From: Comamonadaceae bacterium
GTDB lineage: Bacteria; Pseudomonadota; Gammaproteobacteria; Burkholderiales; Burkholderiaceae_C
Assembly: GCA_024642025.1 (NCBI GenBank)
Contig: JAHEBY010000172.1
Span: forward strand, 1-5,839
DNA: 5,839 nucleotides
Direction of reading: 5' to 3'
The position numbers and the translations under genes were made by a program. Of the stretch, positions 1-5,225 are shown in pieces (within the stretch, counting starts at the first letter, position 1; each line of letters opens with the position of its first letter). The notes under the pieces are model-generated. The model was not told the DNA's origin and ran no database searches. It saw only the letters and a list, made by a program, of their open reading frames with translations.

Positions 1-684
1 CCACAGCGTGGCCCGGTTGCTAAGGCCTTTGGCACGCGCAGTGCGGACGAAATCTTCGCGATAGACCTCCAGCACGGTTGAGCGGGTCACTCGCGCCAGA
101 ATGGCGGCCTGCACCACCGCCAGTGACACGGCGGGCAGTATCAGAGCCTGCACGGCCGGCCACCAACCCTCCTCCCAACCGTCAAAGCCGCCGGCTGAAA
201 ACCATTTGAGGTGAACGGAAAACAAAAGGATCAGAAGAATGGCAAACCAGAAGTTCGGTATGGCAATGCCAATCTGGCTTAGCCCCATCACCCCCACGTC
301 CCCCGCGCGATTGTGACGCGCCGCAGCATATAGACCCGCGCTGATGGCCAGCACCGTCGTCAGCATCATGGCCATCAGGGCTAAAGGCACGGTTAGTGCC
401 ATGCGTTCCAGAATCAACTCCAGAACCGGGGTGCTGTAGGCGTAGCTGGTGCCCAGATCACCCTTGACCATGCCGCCGAGCCACTGAAAATACCGCGTCA
501 TGGCGGGTTGATCGAGGCCGAGTTTGCTGGCCAACTCAATGACGGCCTGCGGGTCGGCGTCCGGGCCCATCAACACCTGAGCTGCGTTACCGGGCAGGAC
601 TTCCAGTACGCCAAATACAACCAGCGACGTGCCGATCAGGGTGAGCAGCAGCGTGAAAACTCTTTTCAGGACGAAAAAGCGCAT
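1..684 (-). CDS. ABC transporter permease, DppB/OppB family (partial, 5' two thirds)
   Basis: Inner-membrane permease subunit of a peptide/nickel-type ABC importer; the substrate cannot be told from this fragment. Reading from the ATG at 684-682 gives 228 codons, open to the left edge. Visible are a first membrane helix at about residues 7-28, a periplasmic stretch with the family pattern LPGNAA (30-35), KLGLDQP (54-60) and GDLGTSY (75-81), then helices at about 98-120, 137-158 and 180-198. The fragment ends in the conserved cytoplasmic loop RTARAKGLS (214-222) that contacts the ATPase. Family members are usually a little over 300 residues, so about 90 are missing. An in-frame ATG at 699-697 would add five residues (MLCAN); neither start has a good Shine-Dalgarno, and I prefer 684 because the family usually begins just before the first helix. 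Divergent from the ferredoxin gene. Partner permease, ATPase and binding-protein genes, if clustered, lie to the left. Confidence 0.9.
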   Translation of the reverse strand, partial: MRFFVLKRVFTLLLTLIGTSLVVFGVLEVLPGNAAQVLMGPDADPQAVIELASKLGLDQPAMTRYFQWLGGMVKGDLGTSYAYSTPVLELILERMALTVPLALMAMMLTTVLAISAGLYAAARHNRAGDVGVMGLSQIGIAIPNFWFAILLILLFSVHLKWFSAGGFDGWEEGWWPAVQALILPAVSLAVVQAAILARVTRSTVLEVYREDFVRTARAKGLSNRATLW

Positions 685-739
685 GTTGGCGCAGAGCATA
701 CCGTCAAAAAAACGCCTAAACCTTCTGGCGAAGTGGATA

Positions 740-770
740 TTGGCAGTGCAGGGCGTTGCCGCGCGATAAT
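740..770 (+). promoter_or_regulatory. Candidate sigma70 promoter for the ferredoxin gene
   Basis: In the 127-bp divergent region 685-811 the plus strand carries TTGGCA (740-745, one mismatch to TTGACA) and GATAAT (765-770, one mismatch to TATAAT) separated by 19 bp, longer than the optimal 17. The -10 lies about 40 bp before the ferredoxin ATG. Apart from this I see no operator, hairpin or second convincing promoter in the region. The call rests only on consensus matching. Confidence 0.3.
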
Positions 771-811
771 CGTGGAATGCTTTACGGGTCAGCTTTTCAG
801 ACGGAGTCGAC

Positions 812-1069
812 ATGGCGCTTCTGATTACCGACGAGTGCATCAATTGCGATGTCTGTGAGCCAGAGTGCCCGAATGAGGCGATTTATCTGGGCCAGGAGAT
901 CTATGAGATCGATCCGCAAAAGTGCACGGAATGCGTCGGGCATTTTGACGAGCCGCAATGCGTGCAGGTCTGCCCGGTCGCGTGCATACCGGTAAACCCG
1001 GCGTTCGTTGAGAGCCAGGAAACCCTCTGGCAGAAATTCCAGCGCTTGCAGGCTGCTGCGGCGCGCTAA
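812..1069 (+). CDS. 2[4Fe-4S] ferredoxin, YfhL / Allochromatium-type
   Basis: Small soluble electron carrier of 85 residues. Cysteines at 9, 12, 15 and 19 (CxxCxxCxxxCP) form the first motif. Cysteines 38, 41, 50 and 54 form the second, with eight residues rather than two between the second and third cysteines. That long loop, a C-terminal helical extension (about 68-85) and a ninth cysteine at 58 are hallmarks of the Allochromatium vinosum-type low-potential ferredoxins, also called YfhL. By family analogy cluster I is held by C9, C12, C15 and C54, and cluster II by C38, C41, C50 and C19; C58 is probably not a ligand. ATG 812 has ACGGAG (801-806) five bases upstream. The stop is only five bases from the end of the convergent DUF4124-like gene. 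Family members often sit beside coaD in proteobacteria; here an ABC permease lies upstream instead. The redox partner is unknown. Confidence 0.93.
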   Translation: MALLITDECINCDVCEPECPNEAIYLGQEIYEIDPQKCTECVGHFDEPQCVQVCPVACIPVNPAFVESQETLWQKFQRLQAAAAR

Positions 1070-1074
1070 CCGCG

Positions 1075-1530
1075 CTACTTCTTGGCTGGATCAGCCTTTG
1101 CTGCCGGGGCTGATTTGGCCGTAAAGAATTCGGGTTCGGTCTTGGGGTGTTTCTTCTTTTTTGCCTGCTTTGCAGTGAGTGTCTCGATCGCGTTGCTTGC
1201 AGCCGGCGCACTGGCACGGCGCTTCGATGGTTTTGCGTGTTTTTTCGGGGGGTCCTGAGACGCAAGGGCCTCACGTTCCTGTGTCAAACGGTCTCTCTCC
1301 ATTTGATCGGCTGCCGCGCGCGTGCGCACCGTGTTGACATCTGCCTGAGCCTTTTGCTCGGCTGTCCGGTTGTCGGTGGGGTCGATGGCCACACTTTCCG
1401 TGCAGGGGGTCTGGCTGTAGACATTTCCTGCACATTTGTAGACTTTTTGGCCATTAGCCCCCGTCATTGTTGCCAAAGTAGCTATAAAAATAATAGTAAT
1501 TTGCAAATTGCCAAAGCGCGGTTTGAACAT
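1075..1530 (-). CDS. Exported DUF4124-like protein with Lys/Ala/Pro-rich tail
   Basis: 151 residues, function unknown. The N-terminus is a plausible Sec signal peptide: basic MFKPR, hydrophobic core at about 11-22, likely cleavage after TGA (residue 25). Directly after it comes the DUF4124-like signature VYKCAGNVYSQTPC (30-43), with two cysteines (32, 43) that could pair in the periplasm. Residues 52-92 are a charged, probably helical or coiled-coil stretch, and 95-151 are rich in Lys, Ala and Pro (KKHAKPSKRR, KQAKKKKHPK, final PAKK). The start is supported by a strong AAAGGAGG seven bases upstream, overlapping the pth stop codon, so it is probably co-transcribed and translationally coupled with pth. 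Part of the signal-peptide coding sequence is a repeat copy also found in lolB. DUF4124 assignment is by motif recognition; the rest of the chain is poorly conserved in such proteins. Confidence 0.8.
   Translation of the reverse strand: MFKPRFGNLQITIIFIATLATMTGANGQKVYKCAGNVYSQTPCTESVAIDPTDNRTAEQKAQADVNTVRTRAAADQMERDRLTQEREALASQDPPKKHAKPSKRRASAPAASNAIETLTAKQAKKKKHPKTEPEFFTAKSAPAAKADPAKK
1447..1499 (-). repeat. Dispersed repeat, copy A, inside the DUF4124 gene signal peptide
   Basis: This 53-bp stretch aligns without gaps to 5631-5683 in lolB, with 38 of 53 positions identical by my count. The best blocks are TATTTTTATAGCT near the start and ACGGGGGCTAA near the end; the middle 20 bases are weakly conserved. 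It encodes residues 12-28 of the exported protein, most of the signal peptide. It is AT-rich at its 5' end, adjoins a perfect 12-bp palindrome AATTTGCAAATT (1498-1509), and the AT-rich core is bordered by direct copies of TTGCCAAAG (1470-1478 and 1508-1516). Confidence 0.65.
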
Positions 1531-1537
1531 GGTAGAG

Positions 1538-1547
1538 CCTCCTTTTA
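1538..1547 (-). promoter_or_regulatory. Strong ribosome binding site overlapping the pth stop codon
   Basis: On the minus strand the pth stop TAA (1547-1545) runs directly into AAAGGAGG (1545-1538), sharing one base. The ATG of the DUF4124-like gene follows after seven bases. A ribosome ending on pth would sit on this site, which suggests reinitiation or coupling. It is by far the best Shine-Dalgarno match in the window. Confidence 0.75.
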
Positions 1548-2159
1548 GGGAGTGTCCGTGGCTGGTTTAGGTGGTTTGGGCCGGGGTGGTTTGTTGGTGT
1601 GCACAAGCATGGTAGCTTTCTCCATCTCGCCGGCCACAAAAAGTGGCACAGCCTTGACCGAGCGGCTGATGCATTCTTCAATCGCCAGCCGGTGTTCCTG
1701 CGACGGCTTCTTCAACACCCAATTCACCACTTCTGCCTTGACGCCAGGATGTCCTACGCCGAGCCTGAGGCGCCAATAATCGCCTGTACCGAGCTGCGCA
1801 TGAATATCACGCAGGCCGTTATGGCCGGCGTGACTGCCACCGAACTTGAGCTTGACGTGGCCCGGCACGATATCAATCTCGTCATGCGCCACCAGAATCT
1901 CGTCCGGGGCAATCTTGAAAAACCGCGCCAACGCCGCTACCGATTTGCCAGAGAGATTCATGAAGGTCAGCGGCTCGAGCAACCAGACTGTCTGCCCGGC
2001 CAAGGTTGTACGCGCTACGAGCCCATAGTAACTTTTGTCCAGAGCCATGGACACTTTCAGTTCCCGCGCCAACTGGTCTATCCACCAGAAGCCGGCATTG
2101 TGGCGGGTATTTTCATAGTCGGGGCCCGGGTTGCCCAGCCCCACAAACAGCTTGATCAT
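1545..2159 (-). CDS. pth: Peptidyl-tRNA hydrolase
   Basis: Cleaves the ester bond between peptide and tRNA on peptidyl-tRNAs dropped from the ribosome, recycling tRNA in the cytoplasm. 204 residues from ATG 2159, the normal family length. The N-terminal FVGLGNPG (5-12) and the residues matching the E. coli active site are all present at the same numbers: N10, H20 (in NTRHNAGFWW), N68 (in FMNLSG), D93 (in HDEIDI) and N114 (in GGSHAGHNGLRD). The frame stays open upstream to an ATG at 2246, but those 29 extra residues are encoded by the rplY terminator and lack family similarity, so 2159 is the real start. It has no recognisable Shine-Dalgarno. The C-terminus (189-204) is a Pro/Lys-rich tail beyond the usual fold. 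Downstream it is coupled to the DUF4124-like gene; upstream it is separated from rplY by a strong terminator, so it should need its own promoter or read-through. Confidence 0.96.
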   Translation of the reverse strand: MIKLFVGLGNPGPDYENTRHNAGFWWIDQLARELKVSMALDKSYYGLVARTTLAGQTVWLLEPLTFMNLSGKSVAALARFFKIAPDEILVAHDEIDIVPGHVKLKFGGSHAGHNGLRDIHAQLGTGDYWRLRLGVGHPGVKAEVVNWVLKKPSQEHRLAIEECISRSVKAVPLFVAGEMEKATMLVHTNKPPRPKPPKPATDTP

Positions 2160-2210
2160 CGGGAAATTATCGGGGTATTCATTGTGAAGTGATCCGAATG
2201 AGGCGTCCAG

Positions 2211-2241
2211 AAAGAAAAACGGCCCACCGAAGTGGGCCGTT
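2211..2241 (-). terminator. Intrinsic terminator of rplY, UUCG tetraloop
   Basis: On the minus strand AACGGCCCAC pairs perfectly with GTGGGCCGTT (2241-2232 with 2227-2218; 10 bp) around a TTCG loop closed by C-G, the extra-stable UUCG tetraloop arrangement. A T-rich run (TTTCTTT) continues to 2211. It starts 44 bases after the rplY stop and ends about 50 bases before the pth start. Confidence 0.92.
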
Positions 2242-2284
2242 GACACGAGACAGCGAACTGTCAGACGTGGGATCGCCGAGTCTT

Positions 2285-3004
2285 TTACTTCTTGGCGGCA
2301 GGGGCTTTGGCCGCTGGCGCCTTGCCAGCAGGCGCTTTGGCCGCGTCTTTGGCGGCTGCGGCTTCCTTGCCGGCGGCGGCTTTGGCAGCTGCCGGGGATG
2401 CAGGTGCGGCGGCAGCGTCTGGATTCTCTACCGGGGCGTCAACGCTGGCAATAACCACAACCGATACCAGAACCGGATTCTTCTTGCCGTGGGTGACCGC
2501 GACAACGCCTTTTGGCAGGGTGATGTCTGACAGGTTGACTGACGAGCCTTTCTTCATATTGCTCAGATCGACAGCAATGAACTCTGGCAGGTCGGCAGGC
2601 AAGCACTTGACCTCCAGCTCGGTGACCACGTGGTTGGCAATACAGCCTTCGGTCTTGACCGCAGGAGAGTTTTCCTCGCCGCTGTAGTGCAGTGGCACTT
2701 TCATGTGCAGCTTGGTGCGGGCGTCAACACGCTGGAAATCAATGTGCTGAACCATTTGTTTGAATGGGTGCATCTGCAGATCGCGCAGCAGAACCTTCTG
2801 GACCTTTGAATTGAGTTCCATCTCCAGCACGGACGAATGGAAGGCTTCCTTTTTGATGGCGTGCCACAACGCATTGTGGTCCAGCTCGATCAGCTGGGGC
2901 TCGCCAGAGCCACCATAGACGATACCGGGCGTGCGGCCGGTGATGCGGAGACGGCGGCTCGCACCCGTACCCTGCTTTGCGCGCTCAAAAGCGACGAATT
3001 TCAT
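2285..3004 (-). CDS. rplY: 50S ribosomal protein bL25, long Ctc/TL5 form
   Basis: Ribosomal protein that binds 5S rRNA; long versions are also called general stress protein Ctc. 239 residues. The N-terminal 5S-binding domain (about 1-95) shows GTGASRRLR (12-20), GRTPGIVYG (23-31) and a conserved MVQHIDFQRVD (84-94). The C-terminal beta domain typical of the long form spans about 96-188 (KVPLHYSGEE; LPEFIAVDLS; LPKGV). Residues 197-239 are a low-complexity Ala/Lys/Pro tail. The ATG at 3004 has GGAG (3014-3011) six bases upstream. The gene lies between the prs terminator and its own UUCG terminator, suggesting it is transcribed mainly on its own from a promoter in about 3005-3055, though I could not identify one. 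The order prs-rplY-pth is one I recall from Burkholderiales. Confidence 0.96.
   Translation of the reverse strand: MKFVAFERAKQGTGASRRLRITGRTPGIVYGGSGEPQLIELDHNALWHAIKKEAFHSSVLEMELNSKVQKVLLRDLQMHPFKQMVQHIDFQRVDARTKLHMKVPLHYSGEENSPAVKTEGCIANHVVTELEVKCLPADLPEFIAVDLSNMKKGSSVNLSDITLPKGVVAVTHGKKNPVLVSVVVIASVDAPVENPDAAAAPASPAAAKAAAGKEAAAAKDAAKAPAGKAPAAKAPAAKK
2288..2416 (-). repeat. Low-complexity Ala/Lys/Pro-coding tail of rplY
   Basis: Codes for residues 197-239, consisting almost entirely of Ala, Lys and Pro with one Asp, one Glu, one Ser and a few Gly. On the plus strand GGCTTTGG-type units recur irregularly. The segment is likely disordered, positively charged and prone to length change by slippage or unequal recombination. 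Confidence 0.7.
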
Positions 3005-3050
3005 AGTTCACTCCAATGAAGAGTCCACCGCGACCAGTGTGACTCCGGTT

Positions 3051-3087
3051 AAAAAGACCCGTCAACAATATTGACTGTTTACGGGTC
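3051..3087 (-). terminator. Intrinsic terminator of prs
   Basis: On the minus strand GACCCGT (3087-3081) pairs with ACGGGTC (3062-3056). Inside, after one A-G mismatch, AACA pairs with TGTT around an 8-base loop. TTTTT follows at 3055-3051. It starts 26 bases past the prs stop. A T-run also follows on the plus strand (3091-3095), so it could work both ways, but no plus-strand gene reads into it. Confidence 0.85.
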
Positions 3088-3113
3088 GGCTTTTTGCCTC
3101 AGCCGCGGAAAAC

Positions 3114-4088
3114 CTAAAACAGGTTTTCCTGCTCCGAGAACAAACTCATGACCGACTCTCCCTTGGCGATGCGCTGGATTGTTTCGGCAATCAGCGGCGC
3201 CACGGAGAGCTGGCGAATTTTCTGGCAACCGGCTGCGGCTGCGCTCAAGGGTATGGTGTTGGTCACCACAACCTCGTCCAGTGCCGAGCCTTGCGCAATG
3301 CGCTCAATAGCCGGACCGGAAAATATGGGGTGCGTGCAATAGGCATACACCTTTTTTGCACCGCGTTCTTTCAAAACTTCAGCTGCCTTGACCAGCGTGC
3401 CCGCGGTGTCAATCATGTCATCCATGATCACGCAGTTGCGACCATCGATCTCGCCAATCACGTGCATCACTTCGCTCACATTGGCGCGTGGACGGCGTTT
3501 GTCGATGATGGCCAGGTCGCAGTTGAGCTGCTTGGCCAGCGCGCGGGCCCGCACCACACCACCTACGTCAGGCGAGACCACGATCAGGTCGTCGTAATTC
3601 TTCTGGCGCAAATCACCCAACAAAACGGGCGATGCGTAAATGTTGTCCACCGGGATATCAAAAAACCCCTGAATCTGGTCAGCGTGCAAATCCATGGTGA
3701 GCACGCTGGCCACGCCGACCGCCTGCAGCATGTTGGCCACGACCTTGGCCGTGATGGGAACCCGCGTGGAGCGCGGGCGCCGGTCTTGCCGTGCGTAGCC
3801 AAAGTAGGGGATCACGGCGCTGATACGCTCGGCTGACGCGCGCTTGAGCGCGTCCACCATGATCAGCAGCTCCATCAGGTTCTCATTGGTTGGAGCGCAG
3901 GTTGATTGCACTACAAACACATCGCGGGCCCGGACATTCTGGTTGATCTCAACGGTGACTTCACCATCGGAAAAGCGTCCCACGCTCGCGGCACCCAGCG
4001 TAATGCCGAGGTGCTGTGCGATCTGCGAGGCCATACCGGGGTTGGCATTGCCGGTAAAAACCAGGAAATCAGGATGATTGGCCTGCAT
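3114..4088 (-). CDS. prs: Ribose-phosphate pyrophosphokinase (PRPP synthetase)
   Basis: Makes 5-phosphoribosyl 1-diphosphate from ribose 5-phosphate and ATP, the shared precursor of purines, pyrimidines, histidine, tryptophan and NAD; cytoplasmic, hexameric in the family. 324 residues, close to the bacterial class I length. Seen: GRFSDGEV (38-45), STCAPTNENLMEL (62-74), AVIPYFGYARQDRR (91-104) in the ATP-binding region, the DLHADQIQGFF signature (133-143) with H134, the flexible-loop KRRPR (197-201), and the PRPP-binding loop DDMIDTAGT (223-231; E. coli has DTGGT, so Ala replaces the first Gly). ATG 4088 fits the family N-terminus, with a weak GGGACG upstream. tRNA-Gln ends 49 bases before the start with no terminator between, so the gene may share a transcript with ispE and the tRNA. 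It ends at a clear terminator. Confidence 0.98.
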   Translation of the reverse strand: MQANHPDFLVFTGNANPGMASQIAQHLGITLGAASVGRFSDGEVTVEINQNVRARDVFVVQSTCAPTNENLMELLIMVDALKRASAERISAVIPYFGYARQDRRPRSTRVPITAKVVANMLQAVGVASVLTMDLHADQIQGFFDIPVDNIYASPVLLGDLRQKNYDDLIVVSPDVGGVVRARALAKQLNCDLAIIDKRRPRANVSEVMHVIGEIDGRNCVIMDDMIDTAGTLVKAAEVLKERGAKKVYAYCTHPIFSGPAIERIAQGSALDEVVVTNTIPLSAAAAGCQKIRQLSVAPLIAETIQRIAKGESVMSLFSEQENLF

Positions 4089-4137
4089 GAACGTCCCAGC
4101 GATTGATTAACGGTGATGTCTGCACATCGGTCCAATT

Positions 4138-4214
4138 TGGCAGGGGAGGAAGGATTCGAACCTTCGCATGCTGGAATCAAAATCCAGTGCCTTAACCAAC
4201 TTGGCGACTCCCCT
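4138..4214 (-). tRNA. tRNA-Gln, anticodon UUG
   Basis: Complete 77-nt cloverleaf including an encoded CCA (4140-4138). Acceptor AGGGGAG (4214-4208) pairs fully with CTCCCCT (4148-4142); discriminator G at 4141. The D stem is GCC/GGC. The anticodon stem CTGGA/TCCAG encloses TTTTGAT, giving TTG at 4180-4178, which reads CAA and by wobble CAG. The T arm is GAAGG-TTCGAAT-CCTTC. Body and anticodon loop resemble E. coli tRNA-Gln, but the first pair is A1-U72 rather than the U1-A72 of the E. coli tRNA. It sits 33 bases after ispE and 49 before prs on the same strand, without a visible promoter or terminator of its own, so processing from a longer mRNA is likely. Confidence 0.97.
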
Positions 4215-4247
4215 ACACGGGCTGGCAGCTTGCGCTACTGGCCGAAA

Positions 4248-5114
4248 CTACTTGCTGCTGGCCCACCCCAACAAAGGATGTGCCGACAGACTCTGGCATA
4301 ACCTCACCTGAAATCCTGCTGGTTGCGAACCCAGGCTGGCTTCAGTCATGCCATCGTCAATCAGTGCAAAAACTGCACTGCCGGAACCGGTCATCCGGGG
4401 CTTGAGGCCCAGCGATTCAAGCCACGAAAGGCCTGAACTGACGCCGGGGCAAAGCCTTTGGGCAACCGGCTGCAGATCGTTTTGGCCGAAACTGAACATT
4501 TCTGAGGCCGTCTGATTTGCAGCAAAGCCTGAAATTATAGCGGTTTTGGTGTCCCGCTCCAGGCTGGGGTCCGAGAAAATCAGTCGGGTTTCAAGCCCTT
4601 CAGGCGGTTTTGCCACAACAAAACGACAGGGTGGCAAGGTCAACGGTGTCGTTTTCTCGCCAACCCCTTCAACCCAGGCGTTATGTCCCTGAACAAAGAA
4701 GGGCACGTCGGCGCCAAGGGTCAAGCCAATTCGCGTCAGCGCGTCAACCGTCAGGTTCAGCCCCCACAGGCGATTGAGCGCCAACAAGGTGGATGCAGCG
4801 TCTGACGAGCCGCCACCCAGACCGGCTTGCGAGGGGATGCGTTTGTCAATGGTGATGCGGACACCCTCTGTGGCCCCGGTGTGCTTTTGCAAGGCGGTCG
4901 CCGCCTGCATGATCAGATCGTTGTCGGGCAAGGTGACACCAAGGTCTTGCCGGCTGATCTGTCCGTCGGCGCGTGCTTCAAAATGCAGCGTATCGCACCA
5001 GTCAATCAGCAGAAAGGTGGATTGCAACAGGTGGTAACCGTCTTCTCGCCTGCCCGTCACATGCAAAAAGAGGTTGAGTTTGGCCGGCGCCGGCACATCG
5101 TAAATCGCCTTCAT
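4248..5114 (-). CDS. ispE: 4-diphosphocytidyl-2-C-methyl-D-erythritol kinase
   Basis: GHMP-family kinase of the MEP pathway; phosphorylates CDP-methylerythritol at the 2-hydroxyl with ATP on the way to isopentenyl diphosphate. 288 residues, normal length. Motif 1 PAPAKLNLFL (8-17) carries K12, followed by GRREDGYH (21-28) with H28. The ATP-binding glycine-rich loop is PSQAGLGGGSSDAA (94-107), the catalytic Asp lies in LGADVPFF (133-140; D136), and the C-terminal GHMP motif is MTGSGSAVFA (241-250). ATG 5114 begins right at the conserved YDVPAPAKLN; no good Shine-Dalgarno precedes it, and no alternative in-frame ATG lies close by. A 111-bp spacer separates it from lolB, which ends upstream on the same strand. 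The adjacency lolB-ispE-tRNA-prs is one I recall in betaproteobacteria. Confidence 0.97.
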   Translation of the reverse strand: MKAIYDVPAPAKLNLFLHVTGRREDGYHLLQSTFLLIDWCDTLHFEARADGQISRQDLGVTLPDNDLIMQAATALQKHTGATEGVRITIDKRIPSQAGLGGGSSDAASTLLALNRLWGLNLTVDALTRIGLTLGADVPFFVQGHNAWVEGVGEKTTPLTLPPCRFVVAKPPEGLETRLIFSDPSLERDTKTAIISGFAANQTASEMFSFGQNDLQPVAQRLCPGVSSGLSWLESLGLKPRMTGSGSAVFALIDDGMTEASLGSQPAGFQVRLCQSLSAHPLLGWASSK

Positions 5115-5187
5115 GAAGTGGACGAGTTCATCAGAAGCGCGCTATTGGCAACAATTTCCGGACACGGCAGGGTGATCGGGTTCCAAT

Positions 5188-5217
5188 CGGTGTCAACGGA
5201 TGCGGTGTCAACGGATG
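5188..5217. repeat. Perfect 15-bp tandem duplication in the lolB-ispE spacer
   Basis: CGGTGTCAACGGATG occurs at 5188-5202 and again at 5203-5217 with no mismatch and no gap. On the minus strand each unit contains TTGACA, the sigma70 -35 consensus. No good -10 lies 16-18 bp from either one, so a promoter for ispE is possible but not shown. The remainder of the spacer (5115-5225) shows no terminator and no other gene. Confidence 0.9.
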
Positions 5218-5225
5218 TTGTATGC

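Noticed and set aside
508..858. 116-codon plus-strand frame across the permease start and the ferredoxin start
   Set aside because: Runs antisense through conserved permease codons and then out of frame into the ferredoxin; no family features.
840..1274. 144-codon minus-strand frame across the ferredoxin and the DUF4124 gene
   Set aside because: Overlaps two real genes in other frames; Arg/Pro/Ser-rich composition typical of a shadow frame.
1599..2192. 197-codon plus-strand frame opposite pth
   Set aside because: Entirely antisense to pth, which retains all active-site residues; the protein shows nothing recognisable.
3291..3836. 181-codon plus-strand frame opposite prs
   Set aside because: Antisense to a fully conserved prs; long open antisense frames are expected in GC-rich coding DNA, and the product has no recognisable motif or signal.
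4525..4560. Possible third copy of the signal-peptide repeat in ispE (GCTATAATTTCAGGC, encoding TAIISGFAA)
   Set aside because: Only weak similarity, without the ACGGGGGCTAA part; the codons fit normal IspE sequence in the family, so chance is the better explanation.
5168..5211. A full sigma70 promoter for ispE using TTGACA in the tandem repeat
   Set aside because: The hexamers at 16-18 bp from either TTGACA (such as GATTGG and ACCCTG) match TATAAT poorly, so only the -35 boxes can be supported.
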